Below are positions 35,929 to 43,866 of a stretch of DNA of 64,000 nucleotides, one piece after another. The position numbers and the translations under genes are program-made. Position 1 is the stretch's first letter; each line of letters opens with the position of its first letter. The notes below the pieces were generated by a model that was not told the DNA's origin, did no database searches, and was given only the letters and a program-made list of their open reading frames with translations. The stretch spans positions 4,464,001 through 4,528,000 of the forward strand of contig NZ_CP134062.1 of NCBI RefSeq assembly GCF_031583025.1. The letters are read 5' to 3'. The stretch is from Mycobacterium sp. Z3061 (GTDB lineage Bacteria > Actinomycetota > Actinomycetes > Mycobacteriales > Mycobacteriaceae).

Positions 35929-38532
35929 GTGACGGCCATCCCTGACGTCTCCCCGTTGACCGTATGGGTCGGATCGGTGCGGTACGTCTTCGCGCCGGGC
36001 CGCGATGTGATCGTGGGACACGGCGGACACTGTGACGTCCGACTGGACCCCGATGGCCCCGGACTTGACGGTGAACCCGTCCCCGACGTGGTGCTGCGCT
36101 TCGCCGGCACCCACTGGCTGGCCGTCGATCAGAGCCACCGAGGCCTGTTCCTCGATGGGATGCGGATGTCGACGATCGACATCCGCGACGGTCAGACGAT
36201 CGCGATCGGCGACCCGCAGCGCGGACCGCGGCTGAGTTTCCAGGTCACCGCTCCTGACGACGCGCCACCGCCCACCACCGATCCGATGGGGGTGAGGACG
36301 CCGGTGCCTCCACCCGTCCCGGCGCCGCCCGATATCCCCGACGAACCCGCCACCACCAGCATCCCCGCCCAACCCGCGGAATTGCCGGCCGAACCCGCCA
36401 CCACCAGCATCCCCGCCCAACCCGCCGAATTCCCGGCCGAACCCGCCACCACCGGCATTCCGGCCGAACCCGCCGACGAACCCGCCACCACCAGCATCCC
36501 CGCCCCACCCACCGAATTCCCGGCCGAACCCGCCACCACCGGCATCCCGGCCCAACCCGCCGACGAACCCGCCACCACCAGCATCCCGGCCCAACCCGCG
36601 GCGGGGTACGGCCCGGTCGAACCTTCCCCGCTGGAAAGACCCACCAGGCCGTTCCGGTACGTCCCGGCGGACGCACCTCCCGTCCTGCCGCCTCCGCACG
36701 ACGCCCCGGCCAAGCTGCCTGGGCTGGTCGAGCGGATGACCGAGGCGGGCCGCAGGATGCTCCCCGGCGGCGACGACAACCCACTCGACGAGCTCCCGCC
36801 CCAGACCAGCCGGTTGCCGCTGCTGCCGGGCGCGCGGACGATCGGCGTGGCCGGTCACCAGCTCGGTCTCACCGTCGATGGCCACGAACTGCTGTCGAAC
36901 GTCACGTTCACGGCACCCCCGGGATCACTGATCGCGGTCGTCGGGCCGACGGCAGCGCGCAATTTCGCACTGACCGGCCTGCTCGCCGGAACCCGCCGGC
37001 TGACCTCAGGTCTACTGACAGTGGACGGCCACGACGTGCACGCCGAGCCCGATGTGCAGCGACTGCGAATCGGTGCGGTGGCGCGCGACAACCGGGTGCA
37101 TCCCCGGCTCACCGTGGAGCGAGCCCTGGAATACGCGGCCGCGCTGCGGTTGCCGCCGGACGCCTCGCCGGAGAACCGGGACCGGGTCGTCCATCAGGTT
37201 CTCGACGAGCTCGAGCTGACCCCGCACCGCACGACCCGGGTCGCCAAGTTGCCCCCCGAAGCGCGCCGGTGCGTGTCGCTGGCGGTCGAGTTGGTCACCA
37301 GGCCGTCGCTGCTGGTGGTCGAGGGGCCGGGAGCCGGGCTGGATCCGGTGCAGGAGAAGCACGTCATGGCGCTGCTGCGCCGGCAGGCCGACCTCGGCTG
37401 CGTGGTGGTGGTGGCCGGCACTTCGCCGGTCTACCTCAACATGTGCGACCAGGTGTTACTGCTCACCCCCGCAGGCCAGTTGGCGTTCGCCGGGCCGCCC
37501 TCGCATATCGACTCGGCGCTGGGCACCACCGACTGGTTCGAAATCTTCGGGCGAATCAGCGCGGACCCGCACGGCGCCCACCACGCCTTCCTGATGCGAC
37601 AGCAGTCTTCGGTCTCGCCGACGCCGCCGTCGGTAGCCAGGCCGCAGCGGCTCGCGCCCGTCCCCGGCTTCGGGCAGCAGTTCCGGCTGCTGGTCCGTCG
37701 TCAGCTGCGACTGCTGTCGTCGAGCCCGGTGTATTCGCTCTTCCTGCTGGCGCTCCCCTTCGTGTTGGGAGCGTTGACATTGTTGATCCCCGGCAATTCC
37801 GGGTTGACCCGGCCCGGCCCGTCGTCTGCCAACGCGCACGAAGCGATCGAGATCCTGGCCGCGCTCAACTTCGCCGCGGTGCTCATGGGCACCACCGTCA
37901 CCATTGGCAGCCTCGTCTCCGAACGCCGGATCTTCCGGCGGGAACAGAGAATCGGATTGTCGGCATCGCCCTACCTACTCGCCAAACTCGCCGTATTCGG
38001 TGTGGTCGCCGCCGCGCAAGCCGCCGTTCTGACCGCCATCGTCATCGTCGGCAAAGGCGGGCCGAAACACGGCGCGGCGCTGCTCGGCACGTCCCCACTG
38101 GCGGCGGGCATCGAGCTTTACGTCAGCGTGGCGGCGACGGCCATTGTCTCGGCGATCGTGGGCCTGGCGCTGTCGTCGCTGGGCAAGTCGATAGCCGAGG
38201 TGGTGCCGCTGTTGATCCCGGCGCTGCTGGCCTCGCTGTTGTTCGCGGGTGGGTTGGCCTCGCTGGGGGGGACCTGGGGCTACGACCAGGTCTCGTGGTT
38301 CATTCCGGCCCAGTGGGGTTTTGCGGCCGCGGCCGCCACGGTGGATTTGCGCCGGATTGACAAGCTGGCGGACCACAACGCGATGTGGAGCCACTACTCG
38401 GGTTGGTGGGTATTCGACATGCTCATGCTCGGGGTCCTCGGCGCGGTGTGGCTCGGGATTGTCCGCTACCGATTGCGTCCGCCGACGGCAGCGCCGCTGC
38501 CTCGCGAGAAGCAGGAAATTGCGCGACCTTGA
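35929..38532 (+). CDS. FHA-domain ABC transporter with degenerate ATPase (Rv1747-like)
   Basis: An 867-residue protein. Residues 8 to about 108 form an FHA domain, a phosphothreonine-binding module. Residues 139-224 are six near-identical repeats around TTSIP/TTGIP. Residues 300-525 resemble an ABCG-type ATPase, and 590-860 hold six hydrophobic segments of an ABC2 permease. The layout resembles Rv1747, which is phosphorylated by PknF, but that protein has two FHA domains. The nucleotide domain appears dead: the Walker A is GPTAARNFA (no lysine, no Ser/Thr), the signature is LPPEARRCVSLA, the Walker B glutamate position is Gly (VVEGPGAGLD, G466), and the switch histidine is absent. The start is a GTG at 35929 after AAAG. 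It may pair with an active subunit or act as a scaffold. Confidence 0.9.
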   Translation: MTAIPDVSPLTVWVGSVRYVFAPGRDVIVGHGGHCDVRLDPDGPGLDGEPVPDVVLRFAGTHWLAVDQSHRGLFLDGMRMSTIDIRDGQTIAIGDPQRGPRLSFQVTAPDDAPPPTTDPMGVRTPVPPPVPAPPDIPDEPATTSIPAQPAELPAEPATTSIPAQPAEFPAEPATTGIPAEPADEPATTSIPAPPTEFPAEPATTGIPAQPADEPATTSIPAQPAAGYGPVEPSPLERPTRPFRYVPADAPPVLPPPHDAPAKLPGLVERMTEAGRRMLPGGDDNPLDELPPQTSRLPLLPGARTIGVAGHQLGLTVDGHELLSNVTFTAPPGSLIAVVGPTAARNFALTGLLAGTRRLTSGLLTVDGHDVHAEPDVQRLRIGAVARDNRVHPRLTVERALEYAAALRLPPDASPENRDRVVHQVLDELELTPHRTTRVAKLPPEARRCVSLAVELVTRPSLLVVEGPGAGLDPVQEKHVMALLRRQADLGCVVVVAGTSPVYLNMCDQVLLLTPAGQLAFAGPPSHIDSALGTTDWFEIFGRISADPHGAHHAFLMRQQSSVSPTPPSVARPQRLAPVPGFGQQFRLLVRRQLRLLSSSPVYSLFLLALPFVLGALTLLIPGNSGLTRPGPSSANAHEAIEILAALNFAAVLMGTTVTIGSLVSERRIFRREQRIGLSASPYLLAKLAVFGVVAAAQAAVLTAIVIVGKGGPKHGAALLGTSPLAAGIELYVSVAATAIVSAIVGLALSSLGKSIAEVVPLLIPALLASLLFAGGLASLGGTWGYDQVSWFIPAQWGFAAAAATVDLRRIDKLADHNAMWSHYSGWWVFDMLMLGVLGAVWLGIVRYRLRPPTAAPLPREKQEIARP
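36343..36600 (+). repeat. Tandem repeat encoding six TTSIP/TTGIP motifs
   Basis: The coding sequence repeats a unit beginning GAACCCGCCACCACC with variable unit length (about 33-57 bases). It encodes PATTSIPAQPAE-like peptides, four with TTSIP and two with TTGIP. It lies in the disordered linker between the FHA and ATPase-like domains. The threonine pairs resemble the FHA-binding phospho-site of GarA (ETTSVF). Confidence 0.85.
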
Positions 38533-38705
38533 CCGGTAGCGGCGGGACCGCACACAAGAATTCCGCAAGTCCCCGGAGCTAATCTCTGCCCGACTGCAAT
38601 CAATGCCATTTCAAGAATGGAAATGGTGCGGATACTGCGGCACGCGAATCGCGTCCGCGAACTTCGGTGCGCACCTGTTTTCTGCCTGCGGAAAGGAGGG
38701 TCATC

Positions 38706-39037
38706 GTGCGACTGGCCCACGCAACAAAGCAAGTCCTGACAGCAACCCTGCTGGCGCGGGGTCGGCCGCACTTGCGGGGTGGGGTGCGGGCGTTGCCCAC
38801 GCGGAGACGTTTGCGCCGCACCAGTGGTGTCCGGGTAACCCCAAGCAGCCGCCCTACATTGTGAACCAGTTCATCGACTGGGACTGGGGCGTTTGCCACA
38901 CCTGGTATCCGACCAACTACGGGATGGGCAACGTCACCTCGCAGGGCAGCCCGATCTCGATCTGGGACGGTGACAATCCGCCGATCGAGGCGATCACCAG
39001 AAGGGAATGCCCGCCGATCAGCTTCATGTGCCCCTAG
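38706..39037 (+). pseudogene. Small secreted protein with an apparent frameshift in the signal peptide
   Basis: The GTG at 38706 follows an excellent ribosome site (AAAGGAGG) and begins a signal peptide, VRLAHATKQVLTATLLA, but that frame then runs into unrelated arginine-rich sequence. The next frame supplies the rest of the signal peptide and a mature protein (GSAALAGWGAGVAHAETFA, WCPGNPKQP, WDWGVCHTWY, PISIWDGDNPP) ending at 39037. Removing two bases near 38757 (GC in CTGGCGCGGGG) would join both parts. The mature part belongs to a family of about 110-residue secreted mycobacterial proteins of unknown function. It is either a fresh pseudogene or a sequencing error. A long in-frame alternative start at 38603 gives no signal peptide. 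Confidence 0.65.
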
Positions 39038-39500
39038 TCCGGGAGACGGATTACCCCACCAATTCCGCGATTTCCATCACCTTCGGCGGTGCCTGATCCA
39101 CCTGACGCATCAATTTCCCAGCCGACTAAAGTCGCCTCCGTTTCGATGGTGAAGGAACCCTGTGATGGAGGTTCGTCACAATTTGGAGAGATAATCGGCG
39201 GGGCATTGCACGTGCCCCTAGGCCGGCTCCGCCGCGGCGGCAGTGACGGCCTCGGGCGGCGGCGGTTGCGCCCAGCGAGGGGGAATCCGGCATCGTGCGC
39301 GGAGCGCGGGCGAAAATGCGCCGACGGTCATAGCGCCCGGCAATTCCCTTGTGCCGGAACCAAATCAGCATGCCCTGGGCCCGCGCCGCGGATTACGACC
39401 AACACGAGAATGCACGTAACGACTGAAAGATTTCTGCGACACACTGTGTTCATAGGGCCGACCTGTTCCTGCCGGGCATTCGAACGACTACGGTCGGGGA
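39038..39500. other. Intergenic region upstream of fadE
   Basis: About 460 bases with no gene I can support. Open frames on both strands have atypical composition and no ribosome site. It should hold the terminator region of the small secreted gene and the fadE promoter. Confidence 0.5.
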
Positions 39501-41441
39501 ATGGCGTCAGACAACAAAAGCACTGCCGACTACATCCGCGACGCGCTTGACGGGCGTTGGCGCGACGTGAAGAACGAGACGCGGGCCAAGCTCTCGCATG
39601 AGGCTTTCCGTCCGCACCACACCCCAAACACGGTCATCGCGCGCGCCAAGGTCGCCGAGCAGATGCAGATGATGGCGGCCGCCGGCGTTTCGGACGAAGG
39701 GTTCCGCAAGGAGCACGGCGGCACCGGCGACGTCGGTGCGGCGGTCACCATGATCGAGATGCTGGCGATGTCTGACCTTTCGCTGATGGTCAAGGCCGGC
39801 GTGCAGTGGGGCCTGTTCGGCGGTGCCGTCGAGAATCTGGGCACCGAGCGCCATGCCTCCTACGTCAGGGACATCATCACCCTGGATCTGCTCGGGTGTT
39901 TCGCGATGACCGAGACCGGGCACGGCAGCGACGTCCAGTCGCTGGAGACCACGGCCACCTATGACGTCGAGACCGAAGAGTTCGTCGTCAACTCCCCCAC
40001 CCCGACCTCGCGCAAGGACTACATCGGCGGCGCGGCCGAAACCGCAACCATCGCAGCGGTTTTCGCCCAACTCATCACGCATCAGGACGGCAAGCCGGTC
40101 AACCACGGCGTGCACTGCGTCCTGGTCCCAATCCGCGACGCCGACGGCAACGACCTGCCCGGCGTGACCACCTCGGACTGTCACTACAAGGGCGGCCTGC
40201 CCGGTGTCGACAACGGCCGCATCATGTTCGACAACGTCCGCGTGCCGCGGGTCAACTTGCTGAACAAGTACGGCGAGGTCGAACCGGACGGCACCTACAC
40301 CTCGCCGATCGACAACGCCAACCGGCGCTTCTTCACGATGATCGGCACGCTGATCCGAGGCCGGGTCACCGTCGGTGGCAGCGCCGGCAACGCGGCCCAC
40401 GTCGCGCTGGACATCGCGACCCGTTATGCGTTGCAGCGCAGGCAGTTCAGCGCGCCCGGAGACGACGACCACGAAGTGCTCATCATGGACTACCTGGTGC
40501 ACCAGCGGCGGCTGTTCCCGTTGATCGCCAAGTCGTACGCGCTGCAGTTCGCTCAGAACGAACTGGTGTCCAAGTGTCACGACCTGCAGACCTCCGACGT
40601 AGTGGACGCCGAGGAGCAGCGGGAGCTGGAGGCGCGTGCCGCCGGGCTGAAGGCGGCCAACACCTGGCATGCGTCCCAGGCCATCCAGGAGGCCCGCGAA
40701 GCCTGCGGCGGCGCCGGTTACATGGCCGAGAACCGGCTGATCGCGCTGCGGGCCGACACCGACGTGTTCACCACCTTCGAAGGTGACAACCACGTGCTGA
40801 CCCAGCTGGTGGCCAAGGAACTGCTGACCGCCTACGCCGACGACATCAAGAGCATGAGCCCGGTCGAGTGGGTGCGTTTCGCGGCCAACACCGTGGGCGA
40901 CCGGGTGAAGAAACGCACTGCGGCCGAAGCGATCATGCAGCGCATCGTCGACTCGCGGCAGGACAACGAGGAGGAAGGCAGCCTGTTCAACCGCGGCACC
41001 CAGGTGCAGATGTTCGAAGACCGCGAGGAATATCTGTTGTCCTCGGTGGCACGCCGGCTGCAGGGCAAGTCCAAGGAGATGTCGGCCTTCGACGCGTTCA
41101 ACGCGGTGCAGGATCACGTGCTGCACGCGGCGAAAGCGCACATCGACACTGTGGTGCTGGAAGCCTTTGTCGCCGGGATCGAGTCATGCCGGGACCGCGA
41201 GGCACGCGAGCTGCTGGGCGTGGTGTGCGACCTGTACGCGTTGACGGTCATCGAAGAGGACAAGGCCTGGTTCATCGAGCACCGGTACCTGTCGACCGAG
41301 CGCGCCAAAGCCGTCACCCGGGGCATCAACGACCGGTGCCGGGTGCTGCGCCCGCACGCCAGGACGCTGGTCGACGGGTTCGGCATTCCGGCGCCGCTGC
41401 GCTACGCCGAGATGCTGCACCCGGAGAATCTGCCCGACTAA
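39501..41441 (+). CDS. Acyl-CoA dehydrogenase, acyl-CoA oxidase-like (FadE)
   Basis: A 646-residue flavoenzyme, longer than ordinary FadE proteins (about 390 residues) and built like acyl-CoA oxidases. It has an N-terminal helical domain, the FAD/substrate region CFAMTETGHGSDVQSLETTA, and the C-terminal ACOX extension. The catalytic glutamate lies in TTFEGDNHVLTQ, and RREACGGxGY-type contact is represented by REACGGAGYMAENR. It would introduce the trans-2 double bond in fatty acyl-CoA, passing electrons to ETF or oxygen. It is encoded alone; its stop codon overlaps that of the convergent narK gene by 4 bases. Confidence 0.92.
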   Translation: MASDNKSTADYIRDALDGRWRDVKNETRAKLSHEAFRPHHTPNTVIARAKVAEQMQMMAAAGVSDEGFRKEHGGTGDVGAAVTMIEMLAMSDLSLMVKAGVQWGLFGGAVENLGTERHASYVRDIITLDLLGCFAMTETGHGSDVQSLETTATYDVETEEFVVNSPTPTSRKDYIGGAAETATIAAVFAQLITHQDGKPVNHGVHCVLVPIRDADGNDLPGVTTSDCHYKGGLPGVDNGRIMFDNVRVPRVNLLNKYGEVEPDGTYTSPIDNANRRFFTMIGTLIRGRVTVGGSAGNAAHVALDIATRYALQRRQFSAPGDDDHEVLIMDYLVHQRRLFPLIAKSYALQFAQNELVSKCHDLQTSDVVDAEEQRELEARAAGLKAANTWHASQAIQEAREACGGAGYMAENRLIALRADTDVFTTFEGDNHVLTQLVAKELLTAYADDIKSMSPVEWVRFAANTVGDRVKKRTAAEAIMQRIVDSRQDNEEEGSLFNRGTQVQMFEDREEYLLSSVARRLQGKSKEMSAFDAFNAVQDHVLHAAKAHIDTVVLEAFVAGIESCRDREARELLGVVCDLYALTVIEEDKAWFIEHRYLSTERAKAVTRGINDRCRVLRPHARTLVDGFGIPAPLRYAEMLHPENLPD

Positions 41442-42892
41442 GCCTTGCCCACAACGAGTTCCGCCGACGGCACCACCGGGGTGACAGCTCTGCGGGCGTA
41501 AGCCTGCCAGGTGAGCGCGGCGGCAGCGGCATAGCAGCACATGAAGATCCAGAATGCCTCGGTCCCGGCCCCGGTGCTCTGATACGACGCCCGCAGCGCG
41601 AGGTTGATGCCGACCCCGCCGAGTGCGCCGATGGAGGCGACAAACCCGATGACCACGCCGGAAATGATCCGCGACCATTCCCGCCGATCGGCCTCGCCGA
41701 CGTCGAGCGTGCGGCTGCACGCCTCGAAGATCGTCGGGATCATCTTGTAGACGGATCCGTTGCCCAACCCGGACAATACGAAAAGTGTGATGAAACAGGC
41801 GAAATAGCCTGCCATGGCGGTACCGCCGTGATGACGGTGCTGATGCGCACTGGTGCTGATCAGTAGCCCCGCGGTGATCGCCATGCCGATGAACACCATC
41901 AGCGTCAGGCGGCTGCCACCGATGCGGTCGGCCAGCCGGCCGCCGTAAACCCTTGCCACCGCAGCCAACAGCGGGCCCAGAAAGGCGAGTTCGGCGGCGT
42001 GCAGGCTGGCCTGCGCCACAGTTTCCCCGCTCGCCACGAAGTTGGTCTGCAACACCTGGCCGAACGCGAAGGAGAAGCCGATGAACGAGCCGAAGGTACC
42101 GAGGTAGAGCAGCGAGAGCAGCCAGGTGTCGCGGGACGCGAACATCGCCGCGATGATCGGCCGCAGCCGTGCGGGCCTGACGTGATGCTGCGCAACGGTA
42201 TTCATGCCTCGGGTCACCCCGATCGACGCGATCACCAGTGACACCGCATACATTCCGCAGACCAGATACGGTTTGCGGTCGCCTGCGGTGGCGATGACCA
42301 GCAACCCGACCAGCTGGATCGTCGGCACGCCGAGATTACCGATACCGCCGGCCAATCCGAGCGCGGAACCCTTGAGCCGGTGTGGATAGAAGGCATTGGC
42401 GTTGCTCATCGAGGCCGCGAAATTGCCGCCACCCAATCCGGTGAGCGCCGCGCAGACCAGGTACGGCCACAACGGCAGACCCGGGTGCAGCAACAGCACC
42501 ATCGTGCCGACGACGGGGACCAGCAAGGCCAGCGACGAAAGGATCGCCCAGTTGCGTCCGCCGAAGACCGCGGTGGCCAACGAGTAAGGCATCCGCAGGC
42601 AGGCTCCGACCAACGTCGCGGTCATGCCCAGCAGCAACTTGTCGCCCGTGGAAAACCCGTACACGTTCTGCGGCATGAACAGTTCCATCACCGGCCACAG
42701 CGTCCACACCGAGTAGCCGAGGTGAACCGTGACGATCGACCACAACAGATTCCGTCGCGCGATGAGTTTGTTGCCGGCCTCCCACGCGGCCACATCTTCG
42801 GCATCCCAGTGGGAGATGTGACGCGGGCCACGACGACCGCTTGCGACGTTGTCACGAGGCTGCACCCTTGGCGGCAGCGTTTGCTGGTGCAT
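41438..42892 (-). CDS. narK: Nitrate/nitrite transporter NarK (MFS)
   Basis: A 484-residue major facilitator protein with twelve hydrophobic helices. It carries NarK-type glycine-rich motifs, GLGGGNFAASMSNANAFYP in TM5 and GLGNGSVYKMIPTIFE in TM11. It imports nitrate or exports nitrite. GGAGGGTC precedes the ATG at 42892. The gene is close to a nitrate reductase gene at 43867, which supports a role in nitrate uptake for assimilation. From memory it corresponds to narK1 (Rv2329c). Confidence 0.92.
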   Translation of the reverse strand: MHQQTLPPRVQPRDNVASGRRGPRHISHWDAEDVAAWEAGNKLIARRNLLWSIVTVHLGYSVWTLWPVMELFMPQNVYGFSTGDKLLLGMTATLVGACLRMPYSLATAVFGGRNWAILSSLALLVPVVGTMVLLLHPGLPLWPYLVCAALTGLGGGNFAASMSNANAFYPHRLKGSALGLAGGIGNLGVPTIQLVGLLVIATAGDRKPYLVCGMYAVSLVIASIGVTRGMNTVAQHHVRPARLRPIIAAMFASRDTWLLSLLYLGTFGSFIGFSFAFGQVLQTNFVASGETVAQASLHAAELAFLGPLLAAVARVYGGRLADRIGGSRLTLMVFIGMAITAGLLISTSAHQHRHHGGTAMAGYFACFITLFVLSGLGNGSVYKMIPTIFEACSRTLDVGEADRREWSRIISGVVIGFVASIGALGGVGINLALRASYQSTGAGTEAFWIFMCCYAAAAALTWQAYARRAVTPVVPSAELVVGKA

Positions 42893-43034
42893 GACCCTCC
42901 TTACTGCGTCCTGACCCGGTGTCTGGTACGGAAGCTTCAGCGTGCCAGGCGAACCGGAGTCAAGCACGTCACCAGCAGCCGGAACCTGCTGTAGGTGTGC
43001 TGTAGAAGTGCTGAAAGAGGCGAAAACCGCAGGT

Positions 43035-43535
43035 CTAGGCGGGCGGCTGATGCGGGATGGGGCTGAGCGCCCTGAGTTTGCCGCCGGGTCCGATCTCGAA
43101 CTTCACCGTGCCCTTGCCCGTGGGGCAGCATTCTTCGTCACTGCCGTTTCGCCACTGGTACTGCACGGTCACGGTGTCGTCGGCGGGAGGCAGCACGGTG
43201 ATGTAGGGCTTGGGGTTCGGGGTGGGCGAACCCAACGGGTTGTTGCGATCGAAGAACAACAGCTGTTGCGGCGTCGATTCCGAGGCGATGGTGGGAATGA
43301 TCTGTACCCAGTTCAGCCGGCATTTGCGCGTGTGGCCGCGGGCGATTTCCACCCAGGCGGACCCCGGCACCTCGACCGGGACGGCGGCGATGGCCCGTCG
43401 TACCGTGTCGGCGGTGGGGCTGTCGGACTCCTTGCAGGAATCCGGTTTCGCTTGCGGCGGCGACGACGAATGGCCACTACAACCTGCCACCGCCACCCCC
43501 AGCATGAGCAGGGCAGCGCCGAACCGAGACCGCAC
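43035..43535 (-). CDS. lppP: Lipoprotein LppP
   Basis: A 166-residue lipoprotein with signal peptide and lipobox VAGC (lipidated Cys at residue 19). The mature part contains PVEVPGSAWVEIARGHTRKC, LLFFDRNNPLGSPTPNPKPY and a CC pair near the C-terminus. These match my memory of LppP (Rv2330c), a secreted/antigenic lipoprotein of unknown function. It lies upstream of narK on the same strand with 142 bases between them and diverges from the nitrate reductase gene. Confidence 0.82.
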   Translation of the reverse strand: MRSRFGAALLMLGVAVAGCSGHSSSPPQAKPDSCKESDSPTADTVRRAIAAVPVEVPGSAWVEIARGHTRKCRLNWVQIIPTIASESTPQQLLFFDRNNPLGSPTPNPKPYITVLPPADDTVTVQYQWRNGSDEECCPTGKGTVKFEIGPGGKLRALSPIPHQPPA

Positions 43536-43866
43536 CTGGCGAGCTTAGCGAAGAGGCCGGCCACCGGCCGCCGCAGCTGGGCACACTCTGTGAATGTCCG
43601 TCGGGTTTGGTCAAAACCCCAGGTGCAAGGCCTGAAGCGCGGCTCGGCGTGGGTAACCTCGGCGAAGACCACTGGTCGACGAGGACCGGTGTTGCGTCGA
43701 CGGCGGCACGCGCCGCCACCCGAATTTCATGCCGACCGCACACGGGGCCTTACCCCGTGCGAGAAGTCCGTAAAGCCGCTGAAACCTCGGGTGCGCGGTA
43801 CCGAAACATCGTTACCGGACGATCAGGACAGTTCCCGGTGGGCGAGAGGAGAGGTCGGAAATCACC
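43536..43866. promoter_or_regulatory. Leader/promoter region of the nitrate reductase gene
   Basis: This 330-base stretch has no gene. It holds two hairpin-forming repeats. CACGGGG and CCCCGTG (43741-43759) flank a 5-base loop. CGGTACCG and CGTTACCG (43796-43817) form an imperfect palindrome with one mismatch and a 6-base loop. A purine-rich ribosome site (GAGAGGAGAGG, about 43843-43855) follows. The second repeat has TTAC and GAAAC elements like nitrogen-control (GlnR) sites, but spacing does not match the consensus I know, so no regulator is named. Confidence 0.4.

Noticed and set aside
35866-36885. 339-codon minus-strand frame with GGFG-like repeats
   Set aside because: It is antisense to the TTSIP repeat region of the FHA gene; its periodicity comes from that repeat.
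43780-43820. GlnR box upstream of the nitrate reductase
   Set aside because: AC-type half-sites are present, but their spacing does not fit the consensus I know, so it is only listed as an unexplained palindrome.
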